From NCBI RefSeq assembly GCF_000970345.1, contig NZ_LAQU01000039.1, forward strand, positions 1-38,083: a stretch of DNA of 38,083 bases, read 5' to 3'. Both the position numbers and the translations under genes were made by a program. The stretch comes from Robbsia andropogonis. Lineage in GTDB: Bacteria; Pseudomonadota; Gammaproteobacteria; Burkholderiales; Burkholderiaceae. The notes beneath the pieces are model-generated. The model saw nothing but the letters and a program-made list of their open reading frames with translations, was not told the DNA's origin and did no database searches. This document shows positions 21,292-29,122 of the stretch, piece by piece (within the stretch, counting starts at the first letter, position 1; each line of letters opens with the position of its first letter).

Positions 21292-22281
21292 ATGGGACTT
21301 TTAAACCCGTCATCGACGTTGACGGAAATTGTCACTACCACGCTGCGCAATCGCACGGGGAAGCTGGCCGATAACGTCACGAAGAACAACGCGTTGCTGA
21401 TGCGCTTGAAGAAGCGCGGTAATGTGAAGCCTGTATCCGGTGGTCGCACGATCGTGCAAGAACTGGAATACGCAGAAAACGGCACGTTCAAGCGCTACAG
21501 CGGTTATGAAGCGTTGAACATCAGTCCGTCTGACGTGTTCACCGGCGCCGAGTTCAATTACGCTCAAGCGGCCGTTGCAATCTCGATTTCCGGCCTGGAG
21601 CAACTGCAAAACAGTGGGGAGGACGCGATCATCGACCTTCTCGAGTCGCGTATCAAAAACGCCGAAAAGACTCTTGTCAACAACATCGCGCTCGATTGCT
21701 ACAGCGATGGGACGGCGGACGGCGGGCGGCAGATCGGTGGCCTTGCGTTGCTGGTCAGCCAAACGCCGACGACGGGTGTGGTTGGCGGCATCGACGCATC
21801 GACCTCGATCGGCTCTTTCTGGCGCAACATCGCCTTTTCGTCGTCGACGAATGGCGGCGCGGCCGCGACGAGCGCAAACATTCAGTCCTACATGAACCGT
21901 GTGTATCTGCAGTTGATTCGCGGCACTGACAAGCCTGACTTGATCGTCGCCGACAACAACTACTACCGGTTGTACCTGGAATCGCTGCAAGCCATCCAGC
22001 GCATTGCATCGGATGAAATGGGTCAAGCGGGCTTTGACTCGCTGCGATACATGAATTCCGATGTGGTTCTGGACGGCGGTTACGGCGGCGGTGCCCCGAC
22101 GAACTCGATGCAATTCCTCAATACGGATTACATCTATTTCCGCCCGCACACCGATCGCAACTTCGCGCCTATTGGCGAAGACCGTTTCGCAATCAACCAG
22201 GATGCGATGGTCAAGCTGATCGGTTTCGCCGGCAACATGACGGTCTCGAACCGCCGGTTGCAGGGCATTCTGTTCGCATAA
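21292..22281 (+). CDS. Major capsid protein
   Basis: 329 residues, starting MGLLNPSSTLTEIVTTTLRN, with an N-arm (KRGNVKPVSGGRTIVQELEY), a central domain (GFDSLRYMNSDVVLDGGYGG) and the closing DAMVKLIGFAGNMTVSNRRL. Follows the scaffold and is followed by a head protein and a terminator, the usual order of head genes. The size and the DTDTDxxYFRP-like ending are compatible with an HK97 fold. The family cannot be named with certainty from reading alone. SD GGAG. Confidence 0.82.
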   Translation: MGLLNPSSTLTEIVTTTLRNRTGKLADNVTKNNALLMRLKKRGNVKPVSGGRTIVQELEYAENGTFKRYSGYEALNISPSDVFTGAEFNYAQAAVAISISGLEQLQNSGEDAIIDLLESRIKNAEKTLVNNIALDCYSDGTADGGRQIGGLALLVSQTPTTGVVGGIDASTSIGSFWRNIAFSSSTNGGAAATSANIQSYMNRVYLQLIRGTDKPDLIVADNNYYRLYLESLQAIQRIASDEMGQAGFDSLRYMNSDVVLDGGYGGGAPTNSMQFLNTDYIYFRPHTDRNFAPIGEDRFAINQDAMVKLIGFAGNMTVSNRRLQGILFA

Positions 22282-22294
22282 GGGAGAGAGAAAA

Positions 22295-22864
22295 ATGGCA
22301 TTTACTAAACTCGATCCCCTGATCGGCATGGTTGGGCTTGGAACCGTCGATCCTGTTGCCCCGGGCGTGTTCCCCGCCGGTTCCGGCCGTATGTCATTCC
22401 CGCAAGAGTTGGTGCAGGCGTATGACCCGAATCTGGGCGGTGGTGAATTTATGGTGGTCTATGCGCCGGCATTGCTTGCTCCGGGCACCATCGTCCAGAT
22501 CAACCAAGTACTGTCGAACGGCGTTATGACCGCGCAGGCCGTGCCTTGGACGGGCACCGCAAATGCATCCGAACCGCTCGGTGTCGTGTATCAAGCGATC
22601 ACGGCTGGTGGCTACGGTTGGGTGCAGGTGCAGGGTAATGCGGTTGTCAATGTCAGCGGTGCACCGGTGGCGGGCAATCCCGTCTACTGGCAAGCGGCGG
22701 GCGTGGTAAGCCCGACAGCCGTGGCTGGCAAGCAAGTGCTCGGCGCCAAGTTTGGCAGCGCGCCAGGTGTGACGATCGGGCAGGGCAGTAACGCGATGGT
22801 GCTGACATCCACGCAGGCCATTATCACCATGCAGCGTTCTGTCTCTCAGGGCGCGATTACCTGA
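22295..22864 (+). CDS. Capsid-associated/decoration-like protein, 189 aa
   Basis: Gly/Ala/Val-rich beta protein (VVYAPALLAPGTIVQINQVL, EPLGVVYQAITAGGYGWVQV, GNAVVNVSGAPVAGNPVYWQ). The GWVQVQG and AxxGxxVYW segments recall DUF2190-like capsid decoration proteins. SD GGGAGAGAG. It sits between the capsid gene and a strong terminator, so it would be made with the capsid in high amounts. Confidence 0.68.
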   Translation: MAFTKLDPLIGMVGLGTVDPVAPGVFPAGSGRMSFPQELVQAYDPNLGGGEFMVVYAPALLAPGTIVQINQVLSNGVMTAQAVPWTGTANASEPLGVVYQAITAGGYGWVQVQGNAVVNVSGAPVAGNPVYWQAAGVVSPTAVAGKQVLGAKFGSAPGVTIGQGSNAMVLTSTQAIITMQRSVSQGAIT

Positions 22865-22883
22865 TGATCTAGCAGCAAAACCA

Positions 22884-22907
22884 GGGCGCCATTCCGGCGC
22901 CCTTTTT
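22884..22907 (+). terminator. Rho-independent terminator after head genes
   Basis: GGGCGCC, loop ATTCC, GGCGCCC, then TTTTT: a seven-base-pair perfect GC stem with a T run. It divides head genes from the tail block; in late transcription it likely acts as a partial (read-through) terminator. Confidence 0.92.
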
Positions 22908-22926
22908 ACCTTAGAGGATGGAAAAC

Positions 22927-23511
22927 ATGGATTTCGCAACCGCACGCGTTTCCGGCAGCGGCAACAACCTCCACGTATCGCACGGCGATGACAGCGGCCT
23001 GTATGTCGAATTCGAGATGCGGCCGGTCCATCAGGAATTCGCCTCAGAAGAAGCCGGGCGCCCGATATACAAGGACGTTCCCCATATTCACATCATGTTT
23101 CCAGGGGACAGAACGAAAGAGGTAGTGCGACCCGTGCGCACGGAGCAGCACGGCAACGAACCATCGGATATACAGCGTTTCCCGCGGCAATGGGAGGCTT
23201 TCAAGAATCAGCAAGAGCAAGTACAGGACGGCACGCCCATCCAAGAATGGCCCCCGATCTCGCGCGGCGAAGCGCTCAATTTGAAGGGGATGAAGATCCA
23301 TACCGTGGAAGCACTGGCCGCGTTGTCGGACGGCAACTGTAGCTTCTTGGGCGGCCGTGAACTGCGCGAAAAAGCAAAAGTTTGGCTGAGCAGTGCATCG
23401 AGCAACAAGGAATCAATGCGGCTGAAGAAAGAAAACGACAATCTTCGCGCTGATCTTGAAGCCATGAAGCAGCAAATTAAGGATCTCGCAGCAACCAAGG
23501 AAACGGCATGA
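22927..23511 (+). CDS. Structural-region protein with C-terminal coiled coil, 194 aa
   Basis: MDFATARVSGSGNNLHVSHG opens a mixed domain containing IHIMFPGDRTKEVVRPV and an HHH-like helical hairpin near residues 115-150 (LKGMKIHTVEALAALSDGN), followed by a heptad coiled coil (RLKKENDNLRADLEAMKQQI). No family recognised. GAGGA precedes the ATG at 22927; an ATG at 22918 would add three residues. ATGA overlap with the next gene. Confidence 0.65.
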   Translation: MDFATARVSGSGNNLHVSHGDDSGLYVEFEMRPVHQEFASEEAGRPIYKDVPHIHIMFPGDRTKEVVRPVRTEQHGNEPSDIQRFPRQWEAFKNQQEQVQDGTPIQEWPPISRGEALNLKGMKIHTVEALAALSDGNCSFLGGRELREKAKVWLSSASSNKESMRLKKENDNLRADLEAMKQQIKDLAATKETA

Positions 23512-24461
23512 CGCAGCCCCTCACCGCCGCCGGCCAGCGTACATTGCTGGCGATAATCCAGGACGTAATGCTTGACCTGGGCCTGCCGCTACCTGTCTCG
23601 GTAATAGGAAATTCGGATAATACGGTGCGTCAGTTGCTGGTATTTGCAAACCGGGTAGGTGAGGACCTAGCATCACGTGGCGCGCATCTTGAGGGCTGGC
23701 AAGTGCTGCGCCGGGAATATGTTTTCAATCTCGTCGGCTTCGGTGGCATAACCGGCTCGATCACGCAAGGGTCCAACGTAGTAACCGGGCTGAGCAGCAC
23801 TGCGGGGATAGTAGCAGGCATGATCGCCACGGCTAACGGCCTTCCTTGGTATCCGACAGTCCTGGCAGTTGATGCCGTGAATGGGGCCGTGACGCTGGAT
23901 GCACCAGCAGAGGCTACCATTACCAATGCGCAACTTTCTTTTGGTCAAGAGAGCTATCCGATTCCTTCCGACTGCGATCATTTCATCGCTCAAACCGGTT
24001 GGGATAGATCGTTTCGGTGGCAGCTTGTAGGTCCGTTGTCGGCCCAGGAATGGCAGGTATTGAAGTCGGGAATCAGCCCCGCCGGGCCGCGGCTGCGCTG
24101 GCGAATCATGGATGGAAAGATATTCGTCAACCCGGTGCCCGCCTCTGCTGACAAGCTCGTGATGGAGTATTACTCAAACGGCTGGTGTCAATCGATATCC
24201 GGCACCCCGCAAACGACATGGGCGGCCGACAGCGATACGCCACTTATCCAAGACCGCCTGTTCATACTTGGAATCATGTCTCGGTTCTTGAACCGCAAGG
24301 GGCTTGATTCGAGCGTTGCGGACCAGGAATACGAGAGAGCAATAAGCATTGCCATTGCGCGCACCGCGGGTGCCCGTTCGCTGCCTATCAACGCGGTCTC
24401 TCGCTCCGATATCGGCTTGATCAGTTCCTCGCAAGTGCCTGATACTGGATTTGGAGCCTGA
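23508..24461 (+). CDS. Tail-tube/head-tail adaptor protein (gp4 / gp11-like)
   Basis: 317 residues. AAGQRTLLAIIQDVMLDLGL at the start and GWQVLRREYVFNLV, IPSDCDHFIAQTGWDRSFRW later resemble the podoviral adaptor/tubular protein A family that docks on the portal. A Gly/Thr-rich insertion (~85-145) looks like an Ig-type domain. Starts with ATGA, ends one base before the next gene. Needed to close the filled head and carry the tail. Confidence 0.65.
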   Translation: MTQPLTAAGQRTLLAIIQDVMLDLGLPLPVSVIGNSDNTVRQLLVFANRVGEDLASRGAHLEGWQVLRREYVFNLVGFGGITGSITQGSNVVTGLSSTAGIVAGMIATANGLPWYPTVLAVDAVNGAVTLDAPAEATITNAQLSFGQESYPIPSDCDHFIAQTGWDRSFRWQLVGPLSAQEWQVLKSGISPAGPRLRWRIMDGKIFVNPVPASADKLVMEYYSNGWCQSISGTPQTTWAADSDTPLIQDRLFILGIMSRFLNRKGLDSSVADQEYERAISIAIARTAGARSLPINAVSRSDIGLISSSQVPDTGFGA

Positions 24462-24462
24462 T

Positions 24463-26469
24463 ATGCCGGTGAATCGTCGCGCGCGGGTCGTCACGAAATC
24501 CATTCCTCCGCCGGTCGGCGGCCTTAACACGCGAGATGCTGTCGCGAATATGGCGCCGACCGATGCGCTGATTCTGGATAACTATGACCCCGGCACAACC
24601 GACATGCCGCTGCGCAAAGGGTTTGTGACATGGGGAAGCGGGATTGCAGGCGCGATCGAAACGCTTGCCGCATACAACTCCCCAGGCCTGCAACAAATGT
24701 TCGCAGTCGCCGGCGGCAATCTTTACGACGTTACGGCAAATGCCCCGGTGGGTGCGCCACTTGTAACAGGCCTCTCGAATTCGCGTTGGCAATGGATCAA
24801 CTTTGCGAATGCCGGCGTTCATTTCCTGGTCATGGTGAACGGCATTGATTCGCCCATGGTCTATAACGGAACGGCTTGGTCGCGGATTGGAAACGGAAGT
24901 GGAAAGACGATCGTCTCGATCACGCCATCCTACGCCGCGACCGTTAAGACCAAAACGGCACACGGACTGACCACCGGCACAAGCATCGTGCTTTCGGGCG
25001 TATCGCCCAGTGGATTCAATGGCACTTACGCAATCACTGTCGTGGACGCCACGAGCTTCACGATACCGCTCACCAGTGATCCGGGCAGCAATGCATCGAC
25101 TGTCGGCAGCTACACCGTGGCAGGGACTGCTGGTGCGGTGATAGCAAGTATCTCGACGATCTACTACGGCAATCTGACCACGGCAGAGCCGCATGGGCTG
25201 TCGACGGGCGCCGTGGTTGGCGTGGCCAACACAGATCCGACCGAATATTCCGGCACTTTCACAATCACTGTGACGGGCGCAAGCAGTTTCCGCTATACGC
25301 TTTCCTCGGCGCCAGACGGCGACGCGGCGGCCGATATCGTGGGCATCTACGGCACAAGCGTGAACGGCGCAATCTGGGGCGTCGACCCGGCCACGTTCGT
25401 GCATGTCAATGTCTTTGGCAGCCGGCTGTGGTTCACGCAGATCAATTCTTTCATCACCTACTACCTCGACCTGTATGCGGTCGCCGGGCAGGCCTATCCG
25501 TTCGATGTCGGCGCACAGTTCGGGCGCGGCGGATACATGATGGGTCTTGCCACGTGGAATATCGACAACACTGCAGGCCTCCAGGAATACCTCTGCTTTT
25601 GCTCCAGCGAAGGGGAGGTCGTTGTGTACCAGGGCTCCGACCCAACACAAGCAACCACGTTTTCGAAGTCGGCCGTGTTCCTAATCGGCCCTCCGGTAGG
25701 GCGGCGCTTCTATGAAAAACTTGGCTCAGATATCGTTTTCTTGGGCTCTGACGGCCTCGTGCCGCTGAGCAAAGCGCTTCTCACGGATCGGTCACAAGAG
25801 GCGCTTGCCGTATCCGCAAAGATCCAGCCATCGATAAACATCGACATCGAAACCTATGGCAACAATTTCGGATGGCAGCCAATACTTTTCCCCGATGGTA
25901 ATAAAGTGCTTGTGAACGTCCCCCTTACAGAGGACGGAACGTCGCGGCAGTATGCGATGAGTACCATCACAAGTGCATGGGCAAGGGTGACAGGCTGGAA
26001 CGCAATCTGTTTCTGCTACTTCAAAAAGAATCTGTATTTCGGCGCGCCTGGGTTGGTTGGGCAAGCATATATGGGCAACGATGATGGTGGGGTGGCGATC
26101 AACAGCGACATCCAGCCGGCATACAGCTACTTTGATCAGCGTGGCGTGAACAAGTCTTTCAAGATGATGCGGCCGATCTTTCTGACAACCGATGGGTTCG
26201 CGCCGCAAATCGACCTTAATGTGGATTTCAGTACGCAATTGCCCGGTTCGACGCCCACGCTGTCATTCGGGTCATCTACCCCCTGGAACACAACGCCATG
26301 GAACGCGGTGCCGTGGGGAGGTTCTCAGAAAGTCGTCGGCAATTGGCTGAGCATATTTGGGGAGGGATATGCCGCGGCGCCGCGCATGAGAGCGCAAACC
26401 CGTGGCATTGCGTTTTCGCTTGAGTCCTTTGATTTGATGTTTGAGCCACAAATGACGCCGACATTCTGA
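24463..26469 (+). CDS. Large tail/head-closure protein (tubular B / gp10-like) with tandem Ig-like repeats
   Basis: 668 residues. The opening IPPPVGGLNTRDAVANMAPT and repeated WIN/VYNG/LWF blocks suggest a beta-propeller, as in T7 gp12 or P22 gp10-type proteins that extend the tail tube. Residues ~150-215 and ~225-295 are two diverged copies of a module with HGL-T/S-TG ... YSGTF/FNGTY-xITV ... SFxxxL, similar to Ig-like tail domains. The stop is directly followed by late-promoter candidate C. Confidence 0.7.
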   Translation: MPVNRRARVVTKSIPPPVGGLNTRDAVANMAPTDALILDNYDPGTTDMPLRKGFVTWGSGIAGAIETLAAYNSPGLQQMFAVAGGNLYDVTANAPVGAPLVTGLSNSRWQWINFANAGVHFLVMVNGIDSPMVYNGTAWSRIGNGSGKTIVSITPSYAATVKTKTAHGLTTGTSIVLSGVSPSGFNGTYAITVVDATSFTIPLTSDPGSNASTVGSYTVAGTAGAVIASISTIYYGNLTTAEPHGLSTGAVVGVANTDPTEYSGTFTITVTGASSFRYTLSSAPDGDAAADIVGIYGTSVNGAIWGVDPATFVHVNVFGSRLWFTQINSFITYYLDLYAVAGQAYPFDVGAQFGRGGYMMGLATWNIDNTAGLQEYLCFCSSEGEVVVYQGSDPTQATTFSKSAVFLIGPPVGRRFYEKLGSDIVFLGSDGLVPLSKALLTDRSQEALAVSAKIQPSINIDIETYGNNFGWQPILFPDGNKVLVNVPLTEDGTSRQYAMSTITSAWARVTGWNAICFCYFKKNLYFGAPGLVGQAYMGNDDGGVAINSDIQPAYSYFDQRGVNKSFKMMRPIFLTTDGFAPQIDLNVDFSTQLPGSTPTLSFGSSTPWNTTPWNAVPWGGSQKVVGNWLSIFGEGYAAAPRMRAQTRGIAFSLESFDLMFEPQMTPTF

Positions 26470-26486
26470 TTCCCGGGGTCTAGACT
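26458..26486 (+). promoter_or_regulatory. Late-promoter candidate C with TTCCCGGGGTCTA
   Basis: -35 CCGACA (26458-26463), 17-base spacer, -10 TAGACT (26481-26486); motif at 26470-26482. The -10 lies in the near-palindrome GGGGTCTAGACTCC. Predicted start about 26493, leaving a 115-base leader. Confidence 0.5.
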
Positions 26487-26514
26487 CCGATTCTGTAAAT
26501 CCATCTTCATGCAT

Positions 26515-26569
26515 GGGCCACCGGCCCGGTAAAAGGTGCGCAAAGCGGTATGCCGCGCGCCTTTTACCG
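26515..26569 (+). promoter_or_regulatory. Two hairpins in the leader of the ejection-protein block
   Basis: GGGCC-ACC-GGCCC (26515-26527), then a 15-base inverted repeat, left arm 26527-26541 (CGGTAAAAGGTGCGC) and right arm 26555-26569, with one G-T mismatch and a 13-base loop. No T run follows, so it is not a normal terminator. The 139-base gap 26470-26608 holds only the promoter candidate and these structures. Confidence 0.6.
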
Positions 26570-26608
26570 CGCAAATGCATATCTCTTTGCACATTTCAGG
26601 ACATCGGA

Positions 26609-27028
26609 ATGCTGCAACTCGTTTTCGATCATGACCGTGTGGGACCTTGGGTGTGCGATCGCCTCGAGCATCGCTTCGAGCGCGACTCGTCTACTTCCAT
26701 AGGCATGACGCGCGACGGCGTTCTCATGTGCGGCGTCTATTACGACGACTACAACCATTCGAGCATCTGCATGCACGTCGCAAAAGAGGGGGCGCATTGG
26801 CTGAATCGCCAATTCCTGACTGCAGTATTCCGTTATCCGTTCGTGCAACTCAAAGTGAAAAAGCTGATTGGCCTTGTCGACTCGACGAACGTCGCCGCGC
26901 GTCGGTTCGATGAAAAGCTAGGCTTCCACTTAGAGGCAACTGTCAAGGATGCGGCGCGATACGGCGATCTTTTGATTTACACGATGCGCCCAGACACGTG
27001 TCGCTGGCTTGGAGGAAAAAATGGGTAA
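26609..27028 (+). CDS. GNAT-fold acetyltransferase-like phage protein
   Basis: 139 residues. FRYPFVQLKVKKLIGLVDST then NVAARRFDEKLGFHLEATVK is the GNAT motif (N..A...Y/FEK.GF). It lies among virion genes, as in several podoviruses, where its substrate is unknown. The Q/RxxGxG acetyl-CoA loop is not obvious, so it may be inactive. AGGACATCGGA precedes the ATG; an earlier ATG at 26513 is inside the hairpin leader. Confidence 0.75.
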   Translation: MLQLVFDHDRVGPWVCDRLEHRFERDSSTSIGMTRDGVLMCGVYYDDYNHSSICMHVAKEGAHWLNRQFLTAVFRYPFVQLKVKKLIGLVDSTNVAARRFDEKLGFHLEATVKDAARYGDLLIYTMRPDTCRWLGGKNG

Positions 27029-28181
27029 GAAAAATGACACGCCATCGTCGCCGGATCCTTATGCGGTCGCTTCGGCAACCACCACTTCAAACGAGCAAAC
27101 TGCTGCTTATAACAAAGCGCTGAATGCGACAAACCAAAGCAATCCGTTTGGTTCGCAAACGACGACGCAGATTGGAACGGACCCAACGACGGGGGCGCCG
27201 ATCTACAGCACGTCTACCTCTGGGAATGATCAGACCAACGCCCTGATAAACAATCTGATGGGCAGCGCGAACACGTCAAACACGAGCCTAAATAATGCGT
27301 TGAGCGGCTTGGGCAGTCTTGGCAGTCAATATTCAAACCTGAATACGCAACTCTCTGGCCTCAACAGCAATCTGTCGAACGCATATAGCTCCGCGCAAGA
27401 CGCGGCGCAGCAGGGCACTGACGCCTATTACAAGCAGGCCCAGGCGTATCTGAAGCCGCAGCAGACGCAAGACACCGCGGCGTTGCAATCGCAGTTGGCG
27501 AATCAGGGTTTGGTGCCGGGCACCGCTGCCTACAACAACGCAACACAGAATCTTTCAAGATCGCAAACGTTGGCAAACAACAACGCGATGAACACTGCTA
27601 TCACGCAGGGGCAGCAATTAGGGCTCAACCAACTTTCCGGGCAGGAAGGTCTTACCAATACGCAAGCCGGACTTTTGCAGAATCAGGCAACGAACCTCAA
27701 CAGCATGGGGACGACTTACACGAACGAGGCGGCCGCAAGCTCGGTTCCTTACAACCAACTGTCGTCTATCTCGTCACTGCTACCGCAATACTCGGGAACG
27801 TCGTCCGCCAATGCTTCGGAATCTGGCCTTTCGAACGACGTGTACAGCAGTTACCAGGGGCTGCTGAACTCTGCGAACTCATCGAATGCATCTTCAAATT
27901 CGCTGATGTCTGGTCTATTCGGTTTAGGCGGCAGCGCCCTGAGCCTGTTTGGCTCATCGGACCGACGCCTTAAAACCAACATTGAAGATACAGGCGAGCG
28001 TCTCGAAAACGGCCTGAAGATTTACCGCTATCGCTACAAGACGGACGCGGTCGGCAAGGTGCGGCGCGGCGTCATGGCGCAGGAAGCGCGCAAGGTTGCG
28101 CCGCACGCGGTGGTGCGAGGAGTGGATGGTTTCTTGATGGTGAACTATCGCGCGATCGGGTGGAACCATGGGCCTTTTTAG
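27021..28181 (+). CDS. Asn/Gln/Ser-rich virion protein with C-terminal S74 peptidase domain
   Basis: 386 residues. The body is low-complexity N/Q/S/T/A (helical, repeat-like, no Trp). The last 74 residues are an intramolecular chaperone/S74 domain: Ser313 (SDRRLKTNI), Lys318 five residues on as in endosialidase self-cleavage, YRYRYK, GVMAQEARKVAP, VDGFLMVNYRAI. S74 domains help trimers fold and then cut themselves off. The long helix that usually follows is missing. SD GGAGGAAAAA. Followed by a 14-base overlap. Confidence 0.8.
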   Translation: MGKKNDTPSSPDPYAVASATTTSNEQTAAYNKALNATNQSNPFGSQTTTQIGTDPTTGAPIYSTSTSGNDQTNALINNLMGSANTSNTSLNNALSGLGSLGSQYSNLNTQLSGLNSNLSNAYSSAQDAAQQGTDAYYKQAQAYLKPQQTQDTAALQSQLANQGLVPGTAAYNNATQNLSRSQTLANNNAMNTAITQGQQLGLNQLSGQEGLTNTQAGLLQNQATNLNSMGTTYTNEAAASSVPYNQLSSISSLLPQYSGTSSANASESGLSNDVYSSYQGLLNSANSSNASSNSLMSGLFGLGGSALSLFGSSDRRLKTNIEDTGERLENGLKIYRYRYKTDAVGKVRRGVMAQEARKVAPHAVVRGVDGFLMVNYRAIGWNHGPF

Positions 28182-29121
28182 TCTTGGAGATACGCTCAGT
28201 TCGAGCAATCAGGATTCGCCTATCGGGAAGCTCGGCAAGCCAATCCAGCAATGGACAGACCCTTTGTCGTGGATTACCGGCGGCAAGTGGTCTGACTGGA
28301 CCTCTACCGACCTGCCGCGCGCTGTGAATCAGGTCTTTTCGCCCATCACGCAGTTCGCCGGCAGTATTGACAAGAAAGTTAATCCAGTGCGCCAGATCCC
28401 AATCGTCGACAAGATTGGCGACACGGCCGAGGCAAAGCCCGGAGATGCGGTTGGCCTTGCAATTGGCAGCTACTTTACCGGTGGCGCCCTGGGCGGCGCG
28501 TTAGCCGGAAGCGGTAGTGGGGCTGGTGCCGGCGCTGCCGCCGGTGCCGGAGCGGGTGCGGCGGACGCGTCGGCGGCTGGAGCAGCGGCGGGAAGCGGCA
28601 CCGCGGGCGCCAGTGGCCTTACGGGCATCTTCAGTGGGCCAGCCGCCTACGGCGATGCCGGTCTTACCGGCACAACAACAGCCTCTGGCAGCGGTCTTTC
28701 GGGCGCCCTCGGCGGCGATCTTAGCGGTTCACTCGGGTCATCGCCTACCGGCTTATTCAGTGGCCTTCTCCCTGGTGGCGGCATGACATCGACCAGCAGC
28801 GGCGCGCTCGGCGGCGGCCTGTCTGGATCGGTGGCCGGCAGTTCGTCTCTCGGCGGAGCGACGATGGGCGGGGTCGACACGGGGCTTTATCAGCAGTTGC
28901 TCTCCAAGGCCCTGAACCAAGCAAGCAACTCGTACCAGCAAACCGCGAACGCACAGCAAAACAACATGGCGCAATTGCCCGCCGCGCGGCAAGGGACACC
29001 GACGAACGCGCTGGCCTCGGCCGCACTCGACCAAGCGCAAGCGCAGCGTATCGCAGCGGCGCGGCAATCGAATGCGGCGCGCGCGGTGACGTACAACCCT
29101 TATTTGCAATACGGGAAATAA
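28168..29121 (+). CDS. Gly/Ala-rich internal virion (ejection) protein
   Basis: 317 residues: an ordered start (PIQQWTDPLSWITGGKWSDW), residues ~90-240 almost wholly Gly/Ala/Ser (GAGAGAAAGAGAGAA type), and a helical Gln-rich end (LSKALNQASNSYQQTANAQQ). Position and composition resemble the proteins released from podovirus heads to form a DNA channel in the cell envelope. No catalytic motif. Confidence 0.65.
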   Translation: MGLFSLGDTLSSSNQDSPIGKLGKPIQQWTDPLSWITGGKWSDWTSTDLPRAVNQVFSPITQFAGSIDKKVNPVRQIPIVDKIGDTAEAKPGDAVGLAIGSYFTGGALGGALAGSGSGAGAGAAAGAGAGAADASAAGAAAGSGTAGASGLTGIFSGPAAYGDAGLTGTTTASGSGLSGALGGDLSGSLGSSPTGLFSGLLPGGGMTSTSSGALGGGLSGSVAGSSSLGGATMGGVDTGLYQQLLSKALNQASNSYQQTANAQQNNMAQLPAARQGTPTNALASAALDQAQAQRIAAARQSNAARAVTYNPYLQYGK

Positions 29122-29122
29122 C

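Noticed and set aside
16914-22864. Search for a diversity-generating element (template/variable repeats) near fibres and head genes
   Set aside because: No reverse transcriptase gene and no A-rich template-like repeat seen in the window.
28500-28860. Long ORFs on the minus strand across the Gly/Ala-rich gene
   Set aside because: GC-rich low-complexity coding leaves all frames open; no SD or domain on the minus strand.
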